From positions 6,944,001 to 7,008,000 of the forward strand of contig JAETXT010000001.1 of NCBI GenBank assembly GCA_019188255.1: a stretch of DNA of 64,000 bases, read 5' to 3'. The first letter of the stretch is position 1. Each line of letters begins with the position of its first letter. This document shows positions 23,601 through 36,286 of this stretch, piece by piece. The notes below the pieces were generated by a model that was not told the origin of the DNA, did not search any database, and saw only the letters and a list, made by a program, of their open reading frames with translations. The DNA comes from Verticillium longisporum. Taxonomy: Eukaryota; Ascomycota; Sordariomycetes; Glomerellales; Plectosphaerellaceae. The position numbers were made by a program, and so were the translations under genes.

Positions 23601-26600
23601 CGGGCAAGCGGGGAAGGGCGGGAGGGACGGGACACCACGGCTACTCGCAGGCAGATTTACTCACGTGACCAAAATGAACCAGCCCCTATACAAGCCAGCC
23701 CAATCAAAGGAGACCACGATGGTAGCTTGGAAAGGCCATGATTGACAGAGGGCTGTGAATCAGGTCCTTGGACGTTTTCCTTGTGCTTCTCTCCCCATGT
23801 CTGAGACACCGGGATGCTCGACACTCCCTTCGGGCCGACATGACCATTTATCTCATGAGCGCGGCTCGTGCGGGGGAGCCAGGTATGATACTTGGCATGG
23901 GCTGGTGTCGAGAATGCTTTTTTTTTTCCCGTCATGGTTTGGACTGACTCCAGCTGTGGCGACAAGATGCCTGTGGGACCTCCATGTCGCGCGACAGCTC
24001 CAGCTCGAAGCATTGTTATCTGACTTGTACCTCGCTCTTGCCCGAGCTGTGACATGTCGCAGAGACCAAGTACGATAGCGAGAAAGCGACTCGCAGCGTG
24101 CTCTAGATTGCTCCGGCAGAGACATTGTCCTGCAACTGATTCATCGAGCTCGCGATAAGCTGGGTCGGAATTTCGGGGCAGAAAAAATTGGCAAGGGGGC
24201 TTGTTGGCATCGTTCTGGTCCTGCCTCGTCATTGATAGGCTCGAGCGATGAGATGCTTGACATGTTGGTCGTGGCTGATTAGTATCTTTTCCGGAGCTGT
24301 CGGTTAGTAGAAACGGTTGAGCGAGGCTCGGGCCGCAGATCTCGTACGCCTACGTGCGCTTCTTGGCCCACATGGTCGATTGTGTAGGTTGTCAAGACAG
24401 CTAGATTATCGTCCAAGCTGCCCATACATCCGTCAACAGGCTGCGTACAGAAAGTCAGCTACACTACTGACTTGAATTTGCCTTATCGCGTGGAGTGAGG
24501 TTCTGGTCTCATGGTTCCAAGTGCCCGTATCGCACGAAGGCTGTTGTCAACCCCCGCAAGTCCCGCCTGTATGATGCCGTCATTGGCTACTGCTCCAATC
24601 CTGCACAGGGGGCTTGCTTCAGAGTAAATATGCCTTCTTTTGTACACTCACAACCGGTCAGATAGCATGGAATAGCGATTCCCAAGCTTGTTAGGCTGGG
24701 GCTCAATCCTGACAACCATTATCTGAGCCTGCCCTTTCAGGCAAAACCCACTATTCACAAATAACTTGACTGACGACATGACAATGGGCGCCTGTGGAAG
24801 GTCCCAAAGCCCTTCGGTGTTTTGGACAGGTCGGAGCAGTGAGCCGACTACTTTAGTGGAGGAGTGTTTGCGACATGCCGCCAAATTGCCTTGGGTTTGG
24901 TTACAGACTGGCTGATGAGTCCTTTAGCTGATGCAGTTGCTAGGTATTGCCAACATTCTGTAGTGAGCGTATGGTCTCCTCCGCAAGGGATAGACAAGAA
25001 ATTGCCGGTAGCTCGTGATGCGGCATTCGGTACCTTGCTAAGATAGGGGCAAGAACTTGGTGTGATTAGGTTGGGCCGTGCACATGTATTCAGGTCCGAA
25101 GCTACATGTACAGCTTGTGACTCTGCTTGTGCTGTTGCCTGTTGCTTGTTCCGCCACACTGTTTAGCTCAGCCTGTGGAACCCTCGGAAGTACGGGTTGT
25201 TAAGAGAGTAGAATATGTCTGTGGTATCCATGTCTCAATACAAGGCAACAGGACCTCTGAAGCAGTCGGAGGCAGCGGAGGTTCGAGGTTATCATAATTA
25301 GGCTTGCCATATTTTCATGCCAAAGTCGACCCGGTAGTAAGTGTGACATGCCGTGATCATGCATCAATGCGATTTCTGGTGCCAGGCTGGAATCCGAGCA
25401 AGCCTCAAGTAGACACCGAGCTGGGACCTCGCAGAAGTGAAAAAGGCAGGTCTGGCGTGAACGCGGATTGCTCGGAGTGAGTGGGTTGAATAGGCTGCAC
25501 AAAACGAATCAGCTTCGACGATGGATAGAAGCAGTGAGAGACATCGCCGGGAATGGTGCCCGCGTCGATCGCTCAGTAGACGTTGTGCCTCATCGTATAA
25601 GTGTCACATCTGTCGAAGCACAGTAGGACGATTGACGATGGCAGCTATACCCGGCCCATGATTGCGTTAGTGATTGGTTGCTTCGAGAGCCTCTTCGACT
25701 AATGATTCAGGAGAATCGCGTGGAATCAAGCAAGCAAGCAAGCAGGCAAGAGAATGTTGTTGTTAATGCAGGGGCGGTAGTAAGAGGAAGGAAGCAAGCA
25801 AACGTAAGGGATGTATTGGATCGACAGGGAAGCTTGCAATGGTGGTGTAACGATGGCACACGCACGAATGCGTACTTGTACAGTGCAAGCGCAGGCAGGG
25901 TGCGTCTTGCGTCGGCGACGGTGCCTTCTGTAGACTTGCAGTCGGGAGACCGGTGCGTATTTAGACGCGTACTGTATGGCGGCAGGTGATGAGAGCGGGA
26001 GTATCCTTGAGTTGTGGGATGGGGCTGGAGGGTCAACGGCCCATGTGTGTTGCATGAGGGCCTGGCATCCCACCCTTCATCCTCCCCCCCCCCCCGCCCC
26101 CGCCGCTCGTGCATTTTGCCGCCCAGCTTACGTCACCTCTGCTTGTTGGAGACCGGGTCTAGCGGACTGATGGCTCGTTGAGCAAAGCGTCTTTGTGAAC
26201 GCATACTAGTACATGTGTATGCAAAATGTTCTCGCAAAGTCTTTCGTCTGTAGAACGCGTCGCGAAACAACCACGGTCAATGCTGAATGCGGAGGCTAGC
26301 AAGCTGTTGACAGAAAATCTGGCGTTCATAGAGTCGCTTGTACTAAATACCTACCGCTAATTGAACTTCCCTTCGATCTCCAACACCGTATCCTTCAGTC
26401 ATTAAGGCATATATTCTATCTGGGTATAAACACAATCCAGGTAGATAGGTCATATCCTTACTTAGGACTCTCTTGGCAGGGTTTAAGGGTCTTCTCATCT
26501 TGAACTGCGTACTGCTGGATGTACTGCATTAGTATCCTCTACAAGCGAGACGTCGCAGTTTTGTTGGGTAAGCAATTTCAGGAGTGCCAGATATTCTGTC

Positions 26601-27424
26601 GACAGCTTGGCTAGGTACAGTGCAGTTGGTGCCGAAGGGAGGACCACCCGGATCGGGAGAATCCTTGTTTCGACTGGGGTTCAATAAACCCAAGTCCAGC
26701 ATACTGCTGCTTTGGACCGGGGAGGGGGGTGGGGTGGCGAGACACTCGTGGGCCGTGGGCCACCCGCCCGAACGGAGCGCTAGAGACGGAAAAAGGAAGA
26801 CAATGACAAGCAGTTGGGACGGTGTCTTGGCGGCCTCGTCAGTGACTGAGCGTCGTCGAAGACCCCGTGAAGTGTCGTAAGCTGGTTTTCGGGAGTAACG
26901 TGGATGGAGCTGCTCCGACTGAATACGCGAGATAACTTCGGTTGCATTGAAAGGGCTCCCTTCTGGCCTCCCTTCAGAATGAAGCTCGACACCGAGTCGG
27001 ACAGGTAGGTAACGTTATTTGGTATTATCGAGGGCCTGGCTGATGGAATGTGGGGTGTGGGCAGCATGCTTTGGCGCCCTCGTTTTCCTTCGCTGATGGT
27101 TCTGGAAAGGAAGAGGAGGGGTTTGTAGGTGGACCTGTGAGTTCCTTGCTCTGCTGATGTCTTCGAGTGACATGCGGACCATACTGCGCTCCAGTCGAGC
27201 GTAGGCTCATCAAAACAACACCCGTCTCGGGAGTCGAAGAGGGTGAATGGAGGATGAGTTGCTTATAGGAGTCGAAGCTGTGACACCTAGTCCGTTGCAC
27301 TGTTACGATTGCCTCTGGTAATATGGACTTTCTTCTTGCGATTCAAATTACTTACCTCAATCACAAGCGATGTCGCAGACGGGCAGGCAGGTGGATGGGT
27401 ACAACACCTTCCTGAGGTAGGAGG

Positions 27425-27450
27425 TACCTACCTACCCAGGTAGGTAGGTA
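27425..27450. repeat. Perfect inverted repeat, 12-bp arms, 2-base loop
   Basis: TACCTACCTACC at 27425-27436 and its exact reverse complement at 27439-27450, separated by CA. It could form a hairpin. The TACCTA/GGTAGG motif recurs near 2606-2633, 6078-6107 and 46147-46209, always outside genes. Confidence 0.9.
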
Positions 27451-28136
27451 GGTGAGGTAGCGATGACGAGAAGGAACGTTTGTGTTGGTTTAGGGGCTTC
27501 AGGGCGAGACTGGCGCCTATGAACTCACTACAGGCAAGACCTAAGGCCAAGGGACTGCCCTAGCGTGCTTGCCTAAGGTAAGGTCCCGAGCCAGGCTGTA
27601 CCTTCCTAGGTGTGGCCATCTCCGGGTACAGCTTGCATCCCCGAAGCAAATGCTCGAGATCCCTCCGCCCTAGTTTCTCTTCCACTTGTTCCACGCCACC
27701 CATCCAGCGGGTGCCATCAGGACGACATCGGATCACAAGGCCGTCCTCCATAGCCTGCTCAGGCGTCCCACCATGTTGGTTATGGTGTGTGTGCCTGCAG
27801 TCAAACCCTCAACCCCCATTCGTCTGCGGTCCAGTGTCCAGGCTGGTTCCAACGAACCAATCGCTCTCCAGTCTTCCATCCTCACCATCCATACTATGCG
27901 ACCAAAGCCCGCCAATCGACCGCTATTTCAGCTGGTGGTCAATCGACCGGCGGCCAGCGACATGAAATCGAAAGGCAGCAACACGTACTGTGGATGTGGA
28001 GTAGGGGTCGGATCGTTCGCAACGCAAGTCGTGTGGCATTCATAATTGGCATGGCTGGCAACCCTTTCGTCCGTCAGACACCCCTCTTCAATCAATGGAG
28101 GCGATACCAGGGCGCCAGCCATCAACCCCGGAGCTT

Positions 28137-28174
<38 letters not shown>
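28137..28174. repeat. (CA)n microsatellite
   Basis: About 18-19 CA units in the gene-poor interval. A second CA tract lies at about 38146-38181. Confidence 0.92.
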
Positions 28175-28175
<1 letters not shown>

Positions 28176-31100
28176 GTAGACGGATGCCCAGCGCCCGTTG
28201 CCGGTCTCGACACATGACCGACCGTAATTGGGCGACAGGGGATGCACCACGTCAGATACCACGCGAGACGCGACAATGCGACGGAAAATGACCCGATCCA
28301 AAGCGTGTGCCTTCAGACCACCATCAAACCCGTTCTGCTGGGTCAGCTGCGCCTAGTGTACGTTTCCTTTTCCGGACCCGTATTAGCTTCGCTCGAACCC
28401 AGATGAAGTGAAGCATCAAAAGCGTACCTAGTCCCAACCGGGGGCCATGCACGACGGAAGTCGTCCGTGGCCACCCGCCCGCCAAGAAGAGATTGCCTCT
28501 GGCCAACGGGTCCTGTTAACGCCTCCAGCAGTCAGGGTCGGCAGCCAAAGGGAATGGAGCTAATGCCGGCGAAGGCCCATCCCGTCCCTCCCCCCTCAAG
28601 TCTCGCAGCGCATCAAACCGCTCCCCGCTCCCTGATAGAGGCGAGTCTTCATCACGGAGAGGCTCGCCTTCCAACCCAGTCGGCTAGCAGCATTTGCAAA
28701 GAGCACGAGTACGTAGGAAGGCCGTTGGTCAGTTTGGCGACTTACATGGGGATCTCGATCACCCACTAAATGAGTGGGTTCAGAGCCCCTCAGTTCTGCG
28801 ACCACGAAAGGGGCCGTCCGTCGCTTCAGCAGGATCACATTCCCAGCTGGCATGTGATGGATGCTCTTGTCATCGTCATGGGCCAAGCTGGTCACAGCTA
28901 GCACGCCCTTGTCCGATTACCAAACGCATCCGGTCATCTTCGAGCGCTCTGTTGGACAGACACGGAAGCGTATGCCGCCAAGGTGCCGTCGTGTGGACGA
29001 GACAGACGAGTCGGTTTGTCGTCATCATGCAACGGCTTGGCGGAGCAGCAAGACCGAGCCGTCCAGTACACACATCTTTTCCAAGCACCGGACCGCCTTC
29101 GATTAGACCACTCATATTCTGTTGGTGAGATCTGCCGATACTCTCGCCATGTCACCTGTGCGCTCTCAATCCTGTCAATCAAAGCTCCACCCTCTTGCGT
29201 CCTGCACCTCAATTGAGGTTGCTGGCGGCTTGCGGGCTGCAACCCTTGCCCAAGGCATGCGCACTGTCTTCTGCCCCCCACAGACACCTCGTGGCCGACC
29301 CTGTCAGATCAAGTAAGGCAGCCCGAGAAATGGACGCTAATCACGAACGATGAAGACAGATGCATGGGGCCCATTCACACGCGGTGCCACACAGCCACCC
29401 ATTACACAGTCGGGTACAAGTGCGTTCCCCGTCTGACAAGAACATGATGAATATGACCATGTGTCCGCTTTCTTACGTTGGCACAGTCGTGATATCACTG
29501 GAACACCACAGAAGCCTTCCTTTCCCAGTCAGATCGTATCTGCCCTGGTCGGACATGAAGCTATCATGGATACCGACCCCTATCTCTTGGCTTTGGTGTC
29601 TTTGGGCTGCTTCGTGTCTGCAGTACGTACTGTTAGCGATCTGGTTTCAAAACCTCGACCGTCAGTCTTACAAGGTACAACGAGGTCACTTCGCTGTGTT
29701 CTCTGCCTGGTAATGCAGCCTGGGGCTCGCCGACAGTGCAGTACTAACGACAAACTATGTTGAATGAAGAGAGGGCTCACTTGACGCCGGCCGCAGCCTA
29801 ATTGACAAGTCACATTCGTCCATGTCTCTGGATCTCGCGACCGTCATCGAAGGAACGGAAACGCTACAGAACCGTTTCCGCGTTGATCCGCCCCTTCTTG
29901 GAAACGATGCGCAGTCATCAACGAAGTTCGTTCGTTCCTTGAACTGCTTATACCGAAAACATTATTTGATGCCATAGATGCGTACGCCTGCTAAACCTTT
30001 CTTCGCCAAGACAGAGCGACAGGCTACAAACCTGAACGTGGATCTAGATGCCAGCGACCCCCGGTACAATGTGCTCAGTCCAACGGGGGAAAGCAACCGG
30101 CTTCAACGCGTCGCTGGATCTGAGCATCGTGAGTTATCACCCATCTGTTCCATTTTAGCGTCAGCGGCACGAACCGCACTCGCATTGCCAGAGCCCGCGT
30201 CGGTAACATCGACCACCCAGGTGCGAAGGCCTTTCGGCCCGTTACAAACAACCCCGTCCCAAGGCCCGCAGGATTGGGTCGTCCCAACTCATGTCAAGCG
30301 TCACCTGTACGTGGAAGACAGCTTGACCGATTAAAGCAGATCCCCTGGCGTGGAGGGAGGCAAGTGAGTGACTTGTTTGACACGGTGTCAACGCACATGC
30401 CCTGCAAGCGTCAACAAGGATCGTCGACACACTGCGAGCGTGTCTGCGGCCGCTTCTGCGGCCTCAGCCCAGCACTGTGGGTTAGACAGATTTAGGCGCG
30501 GGACAACTGGACCAGCCGAGGACCGTAGCAGCACTGATTGGCGAACCATGGCACCACCTGTTGGCTGGGCCTGGCGCATCTGGTTGCTTGTGTTGGAAAC
30601 TCTCATCCCCAAACTGCAGCCACTGCGGCATGAGCGAGCTTTGAGCACGCAAAACAGTCAATGGCGTCACAGTGCCTATGTACATGTATGCACGATACAG
30701 ACGACCGGCTGACAGCAGAATCATCCTCCAAGCAAACTCACCTGTTCACCGCGATACTCCTGCCCCCCACTCCCCCCTCGAACTGAAAACCCGCCATGAG
30801 CGTACCGAGGCATATAGCAAGTAGCGATGGGGGGAGTAGGCCTAGAACTTGGGCTCGATGCTTGTGTATCAAGCCACTCTGACAGAATCGGTGGGTACGG
30901 TGTCGTGTCAAGGAGAAGCCCGCCGCCACGCAAACGTCTGACTGAGTCCCGAGCACGGAGCTGTCAGATGAAGAGAGCCGCCAACGAACAAGTGCGTGCC
31001 ATGTCTCACACGGATGCAAGACCTGCTGTCTCCCCCCTTGGCGTCATGATGTCGGGGCTCCCTGGGCGACGGCGACGGCGTCAAGCGGCGGGGGCAGTAG

Positions 31101-33137
31101 GGAAGGGAGGGAGCGGCTCGCATGCCATGATTGATGGTGTTTTGCCTGGTTACGGCAGGCCAAACAGGGAAGAAGCAAGCGGAAGATTGACAGGAACAGC
31201 ACCAACAGCATTTTGGCTCCGTCTTTGCCCTCGAGCGGCGCCTGTCGACCTGAATGCACCCGATTGCTTTTGGTGTTGCTTACTCAGATCCAGGCGAAAG
31301 CGGACAAGGGAGGGAGCGTCGTGTGACGTGACAGCGACCTGGACTGACCTGACAGGTACACATGGCCTGGAAGCCCTGATAAACGGCAAAAGACGATTGC
31401 TATAATTGCAAAGCACACGGAGTAGCCCAACCAATGGCCAAGCAAGAATGAGGGCCGGACAAACAACCGTTGATGCATGGTATTGCTTTTGCGCCTGGTA
31501 TTGGTGCTGGACAGGGCTTCGCTGGATGAGCGCACACACTGCTGGGCCGTGCGAGTCGTCTTCTCCCTTCAGCGTGCCCTAGGCATGCAGACCTCGTATT
31601 TCTCCTTGTACAGTGTCGACGATATTTGGATTGCTGTTTATTCTGGGATCAGGTGGGCAACCTTGCGAACTTGCTTTGTCTGTTGCCTCCCATGCGCTCT
31701 ACGGGGTTGCGGAAGCTCGCAGATTTGGTTTTCGTGGCACATGAGCACTGGAGTCACAGCGCACCCCCCTGGGGTGGCTCACAGCGAGCGAAAGCTTAGT
31801 GACGCACACCAGCTACTTGTTACCCCCTCCCGTGGCCTGTTCAGCGCGCGCCAGAGCCCCCAAGACCGCCGCATACGGCCTGGTGACGGTACCTTAGCCA
31901 GCCGGGCCTGGTCTGGGCCGTCACGGTGGGCAGGGATACTCCCGCATCGGTCGCGACAGCGATTGGGCGGCACGACATCATCTGTCCGCCCTTCCCATTC
32001 CCGCAGTAGTCCCCGTCCACGCATCCGTTCTTCTAAGAGCGAGCACGGAGAGACTAGGGCAAGGCGAGACAAGGCGGAGAGACAAGGTCCAAGGGTAAGC
32101 ATGGGCTTCGGGAAGCCAGCAACAAAGACAAGGACGGCTCGAGGCTGACGCGCAAACTGTACTGTACAGTCTGACGTCCCAGCGTCAAGGCACGGTTGCG
32201 ACAATCAGTGTTCGGCTTCGACTGAGCCAAGCCCGGTGTGGCGTGAAGAAGCAGCTTTGTTCACAAGCCGACTCGAGTCGAGTCGGCCGGGCCACGACGG
32301 CTTGCTCCGGGTCGAACAAAAAAAAGACACAAAAAAAAAAAACTCGGATCCATTGTTGATTGAGGAGGAGTGGGTGGACAGCCTGACGGACGAACAGGTA
32401 GGCAAAGCACACTTACTGGCCACCACGTCGAAGTGACTGAAGGCCGACAGCAGCCAGTGAGTGTACGCCATCGCGCCTCCACCTGGACGGCGACGAGGGA
32501 GAACAGTGAGTGGGACTGGTCGCTGGAGGCTAACCCAACGAGCCGACCCCAGTCCTAGTCCAGTCTCGGCTGTCCTTAACCCTGGTGTTGGGTGGACAAG
32601 CGGGTTCCATCCAGCCCAAGCCCAGCCCGGTGCCACTTCCTGCTGCATCGAAGTGCGCCGCGTACGGTACGGTACGGTACCGCCTGGCGCCTGCCACAGG
32701 TACTGACCTCACGGGCACATCCTCACCTGGTTCTCCCTGCCCACCAGGAGGGGCCCCGACCTACGGGGGGGGGCAGGGGGAGGGGCGAGGGCAGGTGAAG
32801 GGGGAGGGGAAGGGGGCGCCTGCAACTTGCACACGCACACGCACCCCACTACCCACTACCCACTGTCTGGTCACGTCCATAAACCCATACGTCCTGGTCC
32901 GCACGTTCTTCAGGTAGCCCCTTCCTAAGCCGTCTCCAGCTGTGCTCTGTTCCTCTCCTTGCTTTCTAAATCATACCTGCGAACAACCCCCCCCTCTCCA
33001 CCCTTCCCACTCGCTCATGCACTCACTCACTCACTGCCTGGCAAGTTCTTCGTCCTTGTCTGTTGTCCATTCAGCTGGCTTTCGTTGGAAATTGGACTGC
33101 TCGCCTGCCCTTGACGTGCCTTGCCTTGACCGTATGT

Positions 33138-33243
33138 TCTCTCCCTCTCCGTCTCTCTCTCTCTCTCTCTCTCTCTCGCTCTCCCACTCTCTCCCTCTCT
33201 CACTCTCTCTGTCTCTCCCTCTCTCACTCTCTCTGTCTCTCCT
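33138..33243. repeat. CT-rich pyrimidine tract with (TC)n core
   Basis: About 100 bases almost purely C and T on the plus strand, roughly 1.5 kb upstream of the transcription factor ATG. Pyrimidine tracts are common in fungal core promoters and 5' leaders, so this may lie near a transcription start. Confidence 0.8.
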
Positions 33244-33625
33244 CCCACCCCCTTCCAACTCTGACTCCTAGCAAACAACCTTTCACACATGCCAACCTAA
33301 TACCAGGTCCACCTTCCTGCCTGCCTACCTGTCTGACTGTCTGTGCCTGCCAGGTTTTGCTCCTAAAGTCAGCGTTGGTCGGATATAGCCAGGTGGTAAA
33401 GGTAACCTGGCGGGCCCCTCCGTACCTGCCTGCCCTTGCTTGCGTACGGTACCTTGCTACTTAGGCCGACTCCTCTTTCCCCGATTACTTCTTGCGCGCC
33501 GTCCCTCCTTCCGCCGTCCCATCCCGCAGGAGCACCCTACCCTGCCGCCACTTTCCCTTGACGGCCACCCAAAGCAGCACCAGTCAGCGCCAGCGGTCGC
33601 CCGCACCGTAACCAGCACTTGGTAT

Positions 33626-33696
33626 CCGTACCAGTACCCGTACCAGTCAGTACCCGTACCAGTACCCGTACCAGCACCAGCACCAGTACCAGCACC
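33626..33696. repeat. Degenerate GTACC/AGTACC minisatellite
   Basis: Repeated CCGTACCAGTAC units shading into CCAGCACCAG units, in the presumed leader of the downstream transcription factor gene. Confidence 0.8.
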
Positions 33697-34749
33697 CCGT
33701 CCCAGCGCCAGCAGCACTGGAACCAGTAAAAGGAGGGACGCACGTACCGCCCCGCCAGCACCTTCCTGCCGCACCCACCGCTGCTGCCACTTGTACTGGC
33801 ACCTGCCCTCTAGCACTCGAGCTCGAGGGTCTTAACCTTGCCTTGCCTCGCATCTCACCTCACCTTCCATCACCGCCTCTTTTCTCCCCTCCACACCACG
33901 ACCTCCGCCCACCCGCCGCCGCCTTTGCACATCCACACGTCGTCAGCGTCAGAACCGCGACTTGAATTTCGACGACGACCATTTGGGTTTCCCTTGTCGG
34001 CCCCCAAACCCTCGACTTCGCCTTCAACCCCGGACAGACCCACGAGCCCGTGCTCGCTGTCCTCCGCATTCCTTGGATTCTGGCCGCCACGAGTCTGGAA
34101 ACCCAGGGTTGCCGCATTGCAGACCCTCCTTTCACTCTTGTCTCAACCACCAATTTCCCACATTCCCCCGATCCTTGATTCTACCACATCTGACCATCGT
34201 GTGCGCCGCCGCCGCCGACGCCGCCGCCGCCGCTTCACCTCGGACCGCTCCGAAAGCACCTGCTGCTTTCTTCCTCTGTCCCTCACCCTCCTCCTCTCAC
34301 TTATTTTTGTTTTGGGGCGCCTGTCGCACTGCGCGCGTTGAGGTTGCGCGAGCCTCTCGGACGGACCACTGCTTCCTTGCAAACTATCGTCAGCTTCGGC
34401 ATGCCCTTTCATGCCCTTGCATAATTAGCATTTTCCGCCCTTGAACCAAGAACATCGCCGCCTGCAAGTCGACAGATGCGCCTGCGATCCGCGCACATCT
34501 CACTGACATCGCATCCCTCATCCACCATCATCACTGCCGTCCTCCGTTACCATCATCACTATCACTACCACCGCAGTTCCTACTATTTCCAGTCACAGCA
34601 ACAGTAGCAACAGAAACAGCAACGGCATCAGCATCAGCGATCCTTGGACCCCTTCAGCGTAAGGAAACTCGATCCTCACTTTCGTACGAGGCGACGCGCC
34701 GGCCAGCCCCCCCACGCGCTGGCTCCTCCTTGGCACTTGTATCCAGAGC

Positions 34750-36286
34750 ATGGCAGAGGAGCACGGAGGACGAGGGCAGCCTTCACACCACAGAGAAGAC
34801 CCTTCATTTGCGCGCGACGACGAGGCCCGCCAGAGGCTCCACCACGCAGGACCACTGCCACCTTCTGCTGACCAGCGGTATCCCGACGACGCTCGATTCA
34901 GACCAGCCATGGCTGCTCCCTTGACTTTGCCAGCCATCCAGGACCATTATGGCCAGCAGCCACCCTACCAGAGAGGTTATCCGCCACAGGACCCGCGTGG
35001 CGACCCCAGAGGCGACCCAAGAGGCGATCCTCGTGGTGACCCTCGCGCAGACTCTCGAGCCGGCAATTACGATGCCTCGCCGAGCTCCGTGAACGGCTAT
35101 CCTCCGCCACGCCCACCTCCAGGACCAGGAGCCCACCCAACCCAACTCCCACCGCTTCAGCCTCCTGGTCCTCGGTCTCCCACCTACCCTCCTTCGGAAC
35201 CGAGAGAGGATTATTACCGCGACCGCCAGCCCCCGCCGCCTCACTACGCCGATCCGTACCACCAAGACTACCACCGCGGAGGGCCTCCCCGCCTCCTGGA
35301 GCACGGTATCCCGAGTACGGCCCCCGCAGCCTGGCCAGGGCATGCCTAGGTATGAATACGGTCATCCTGCAGCGGGCGGGCCTCGATGGGACTATCCCCG
35401 GGTGCCGTGGCACTTCCCCAGGCTGCACCAAGACAGCGGACGTCCATTGCTTGCAGATACTGCCGGAAGAGAAAGGTATGTGCGCTCCAAAACGGCTGTC
35501 GAATCAACCTCGATTCCTGGCCGTAGCAGGCCCCTGGTTCTCCTACTTACCTTTGGTGTCCAGATTCGTTGCAGTGGTTATCAAAGCGCGCCGGGAGGCA
35601 AATGCGTGAACTGCAGCAGGATGAACCAGGAGTGTATCTTCCAACCTGTGTCCTCTAGCAGCTCAACAGCGTTCATTCCCGTTTCCGCCGTGCCAGGCGG
35701 AGTTCCACCTGGCACGACGCTCTACGGGGCGTATGGCCAACCCCTTCCGCCGAGCTCGATGCCGCCTCACCAACATCCCCAGCAGCCGTACCCTCCTGGC
35801 CCCGGCGGCAACGGCTATTATCCGCAACCTTTGGCTTCTCCAACGACTTCGTATCCACCGTACGACCCGCATCGCGGGCCCAATAGGCGTCGGCCGCGAG
35901 AGTCAGATGAAGGGGACGAATTACGACCACCACCGCCAGATCCAGCCGCCGGCGATGATCCTCGACGGAGATCTCCTGCAGCGTCCGACTCGAACCACAG
36001 CAGCCCGGGGAGCTACATGCCCTATCCTCCGGGCCACGGCGGATCATTCGACCCCAGAGGCCCACCCGCTCGTCAAAGTCCTGGGCAGTCGTCTCTGGCT
36101 CCTTTGTCAACGTCTGGTGATGATCGCAGCGCCACCTCGGGTCAACGTCACAGCAATTCGTCAACCCCCGCTGCCTCTTCCAGTTCTGTCATGAGCTTGA
36201 ACAATCTGATGGACAACCCATCGGATATCGACAGAAACATGCTTGGGCGACTCAACCGCGCCCCCGGGTCTGGTCGAGGCCGCTGA
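34750..36286 (+). CDS. Proline-rich Zn(II)2Cys6 transcription factor with frame disruptions in exon 1
   Basis: Exon 1 is 34750-35475 and exon 2 is 35564-36286, split by an 88-nt intron (GTATGT donor, TCCAG acceptor). The intron lies inside the zinc cluster. The cluster begins IACRYCRKRK in exon 1 and continues IRCSGY, then KCVNCSRMNQECIF in exon 2, giving the six cysteines of a fungal nuclear zinc cluster. The rest is disordered: a DPRG repeat (about 34990-35045), Pro/Tyr/Gln-rich stretches and a Ser-rich C-terminus. A fungal middle homology domain is not visible. The exon 1 frame appears to shift near 35285-35295, 35318-35326 and 35370-35382, all in G/C runs. Each shift is minus one, so the frame at 35475 matches the start again. 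Alternatively, a weak intron 35256-35372 (GTACCA donor, TGCAG acceptor) would also give an intact frame. Target genes unknown. Confidence 0.75.

Larger units (their letters stand above)
18897..34749. other. Gene-poor interval of about 15.9 kb
   Basis: I could not support any protein-coding gene here. Open frames are short, low-complexity or read through microsatellites, and none shows domain-like sequence with matching splice sites. The DNA is GC-rich and not RIP-like, so it is not a simple decayed transposon. It carries (GA)n at about 20145-20170, (TTGC)n near 20568-20618, (AGCA)n near 25728-25749, (CA)n at 28137-28174, CT-rich tracts at 33138-33243, several G/C runs and a perfect inverted repeat at 27425-27450. 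The last part is probably the promoter and long 5' leader of the transcription factor gene. Noncoding RNAs cannot be excluded. Confidence 0.55.

Noticed and set aside
35350..35421. Candidate intron (GTATGA...CCCCAG) in the transcription factor gene
   Set aside because: It would leave a TAG as the last codon before the splice, and it removes sequence that looks coding.
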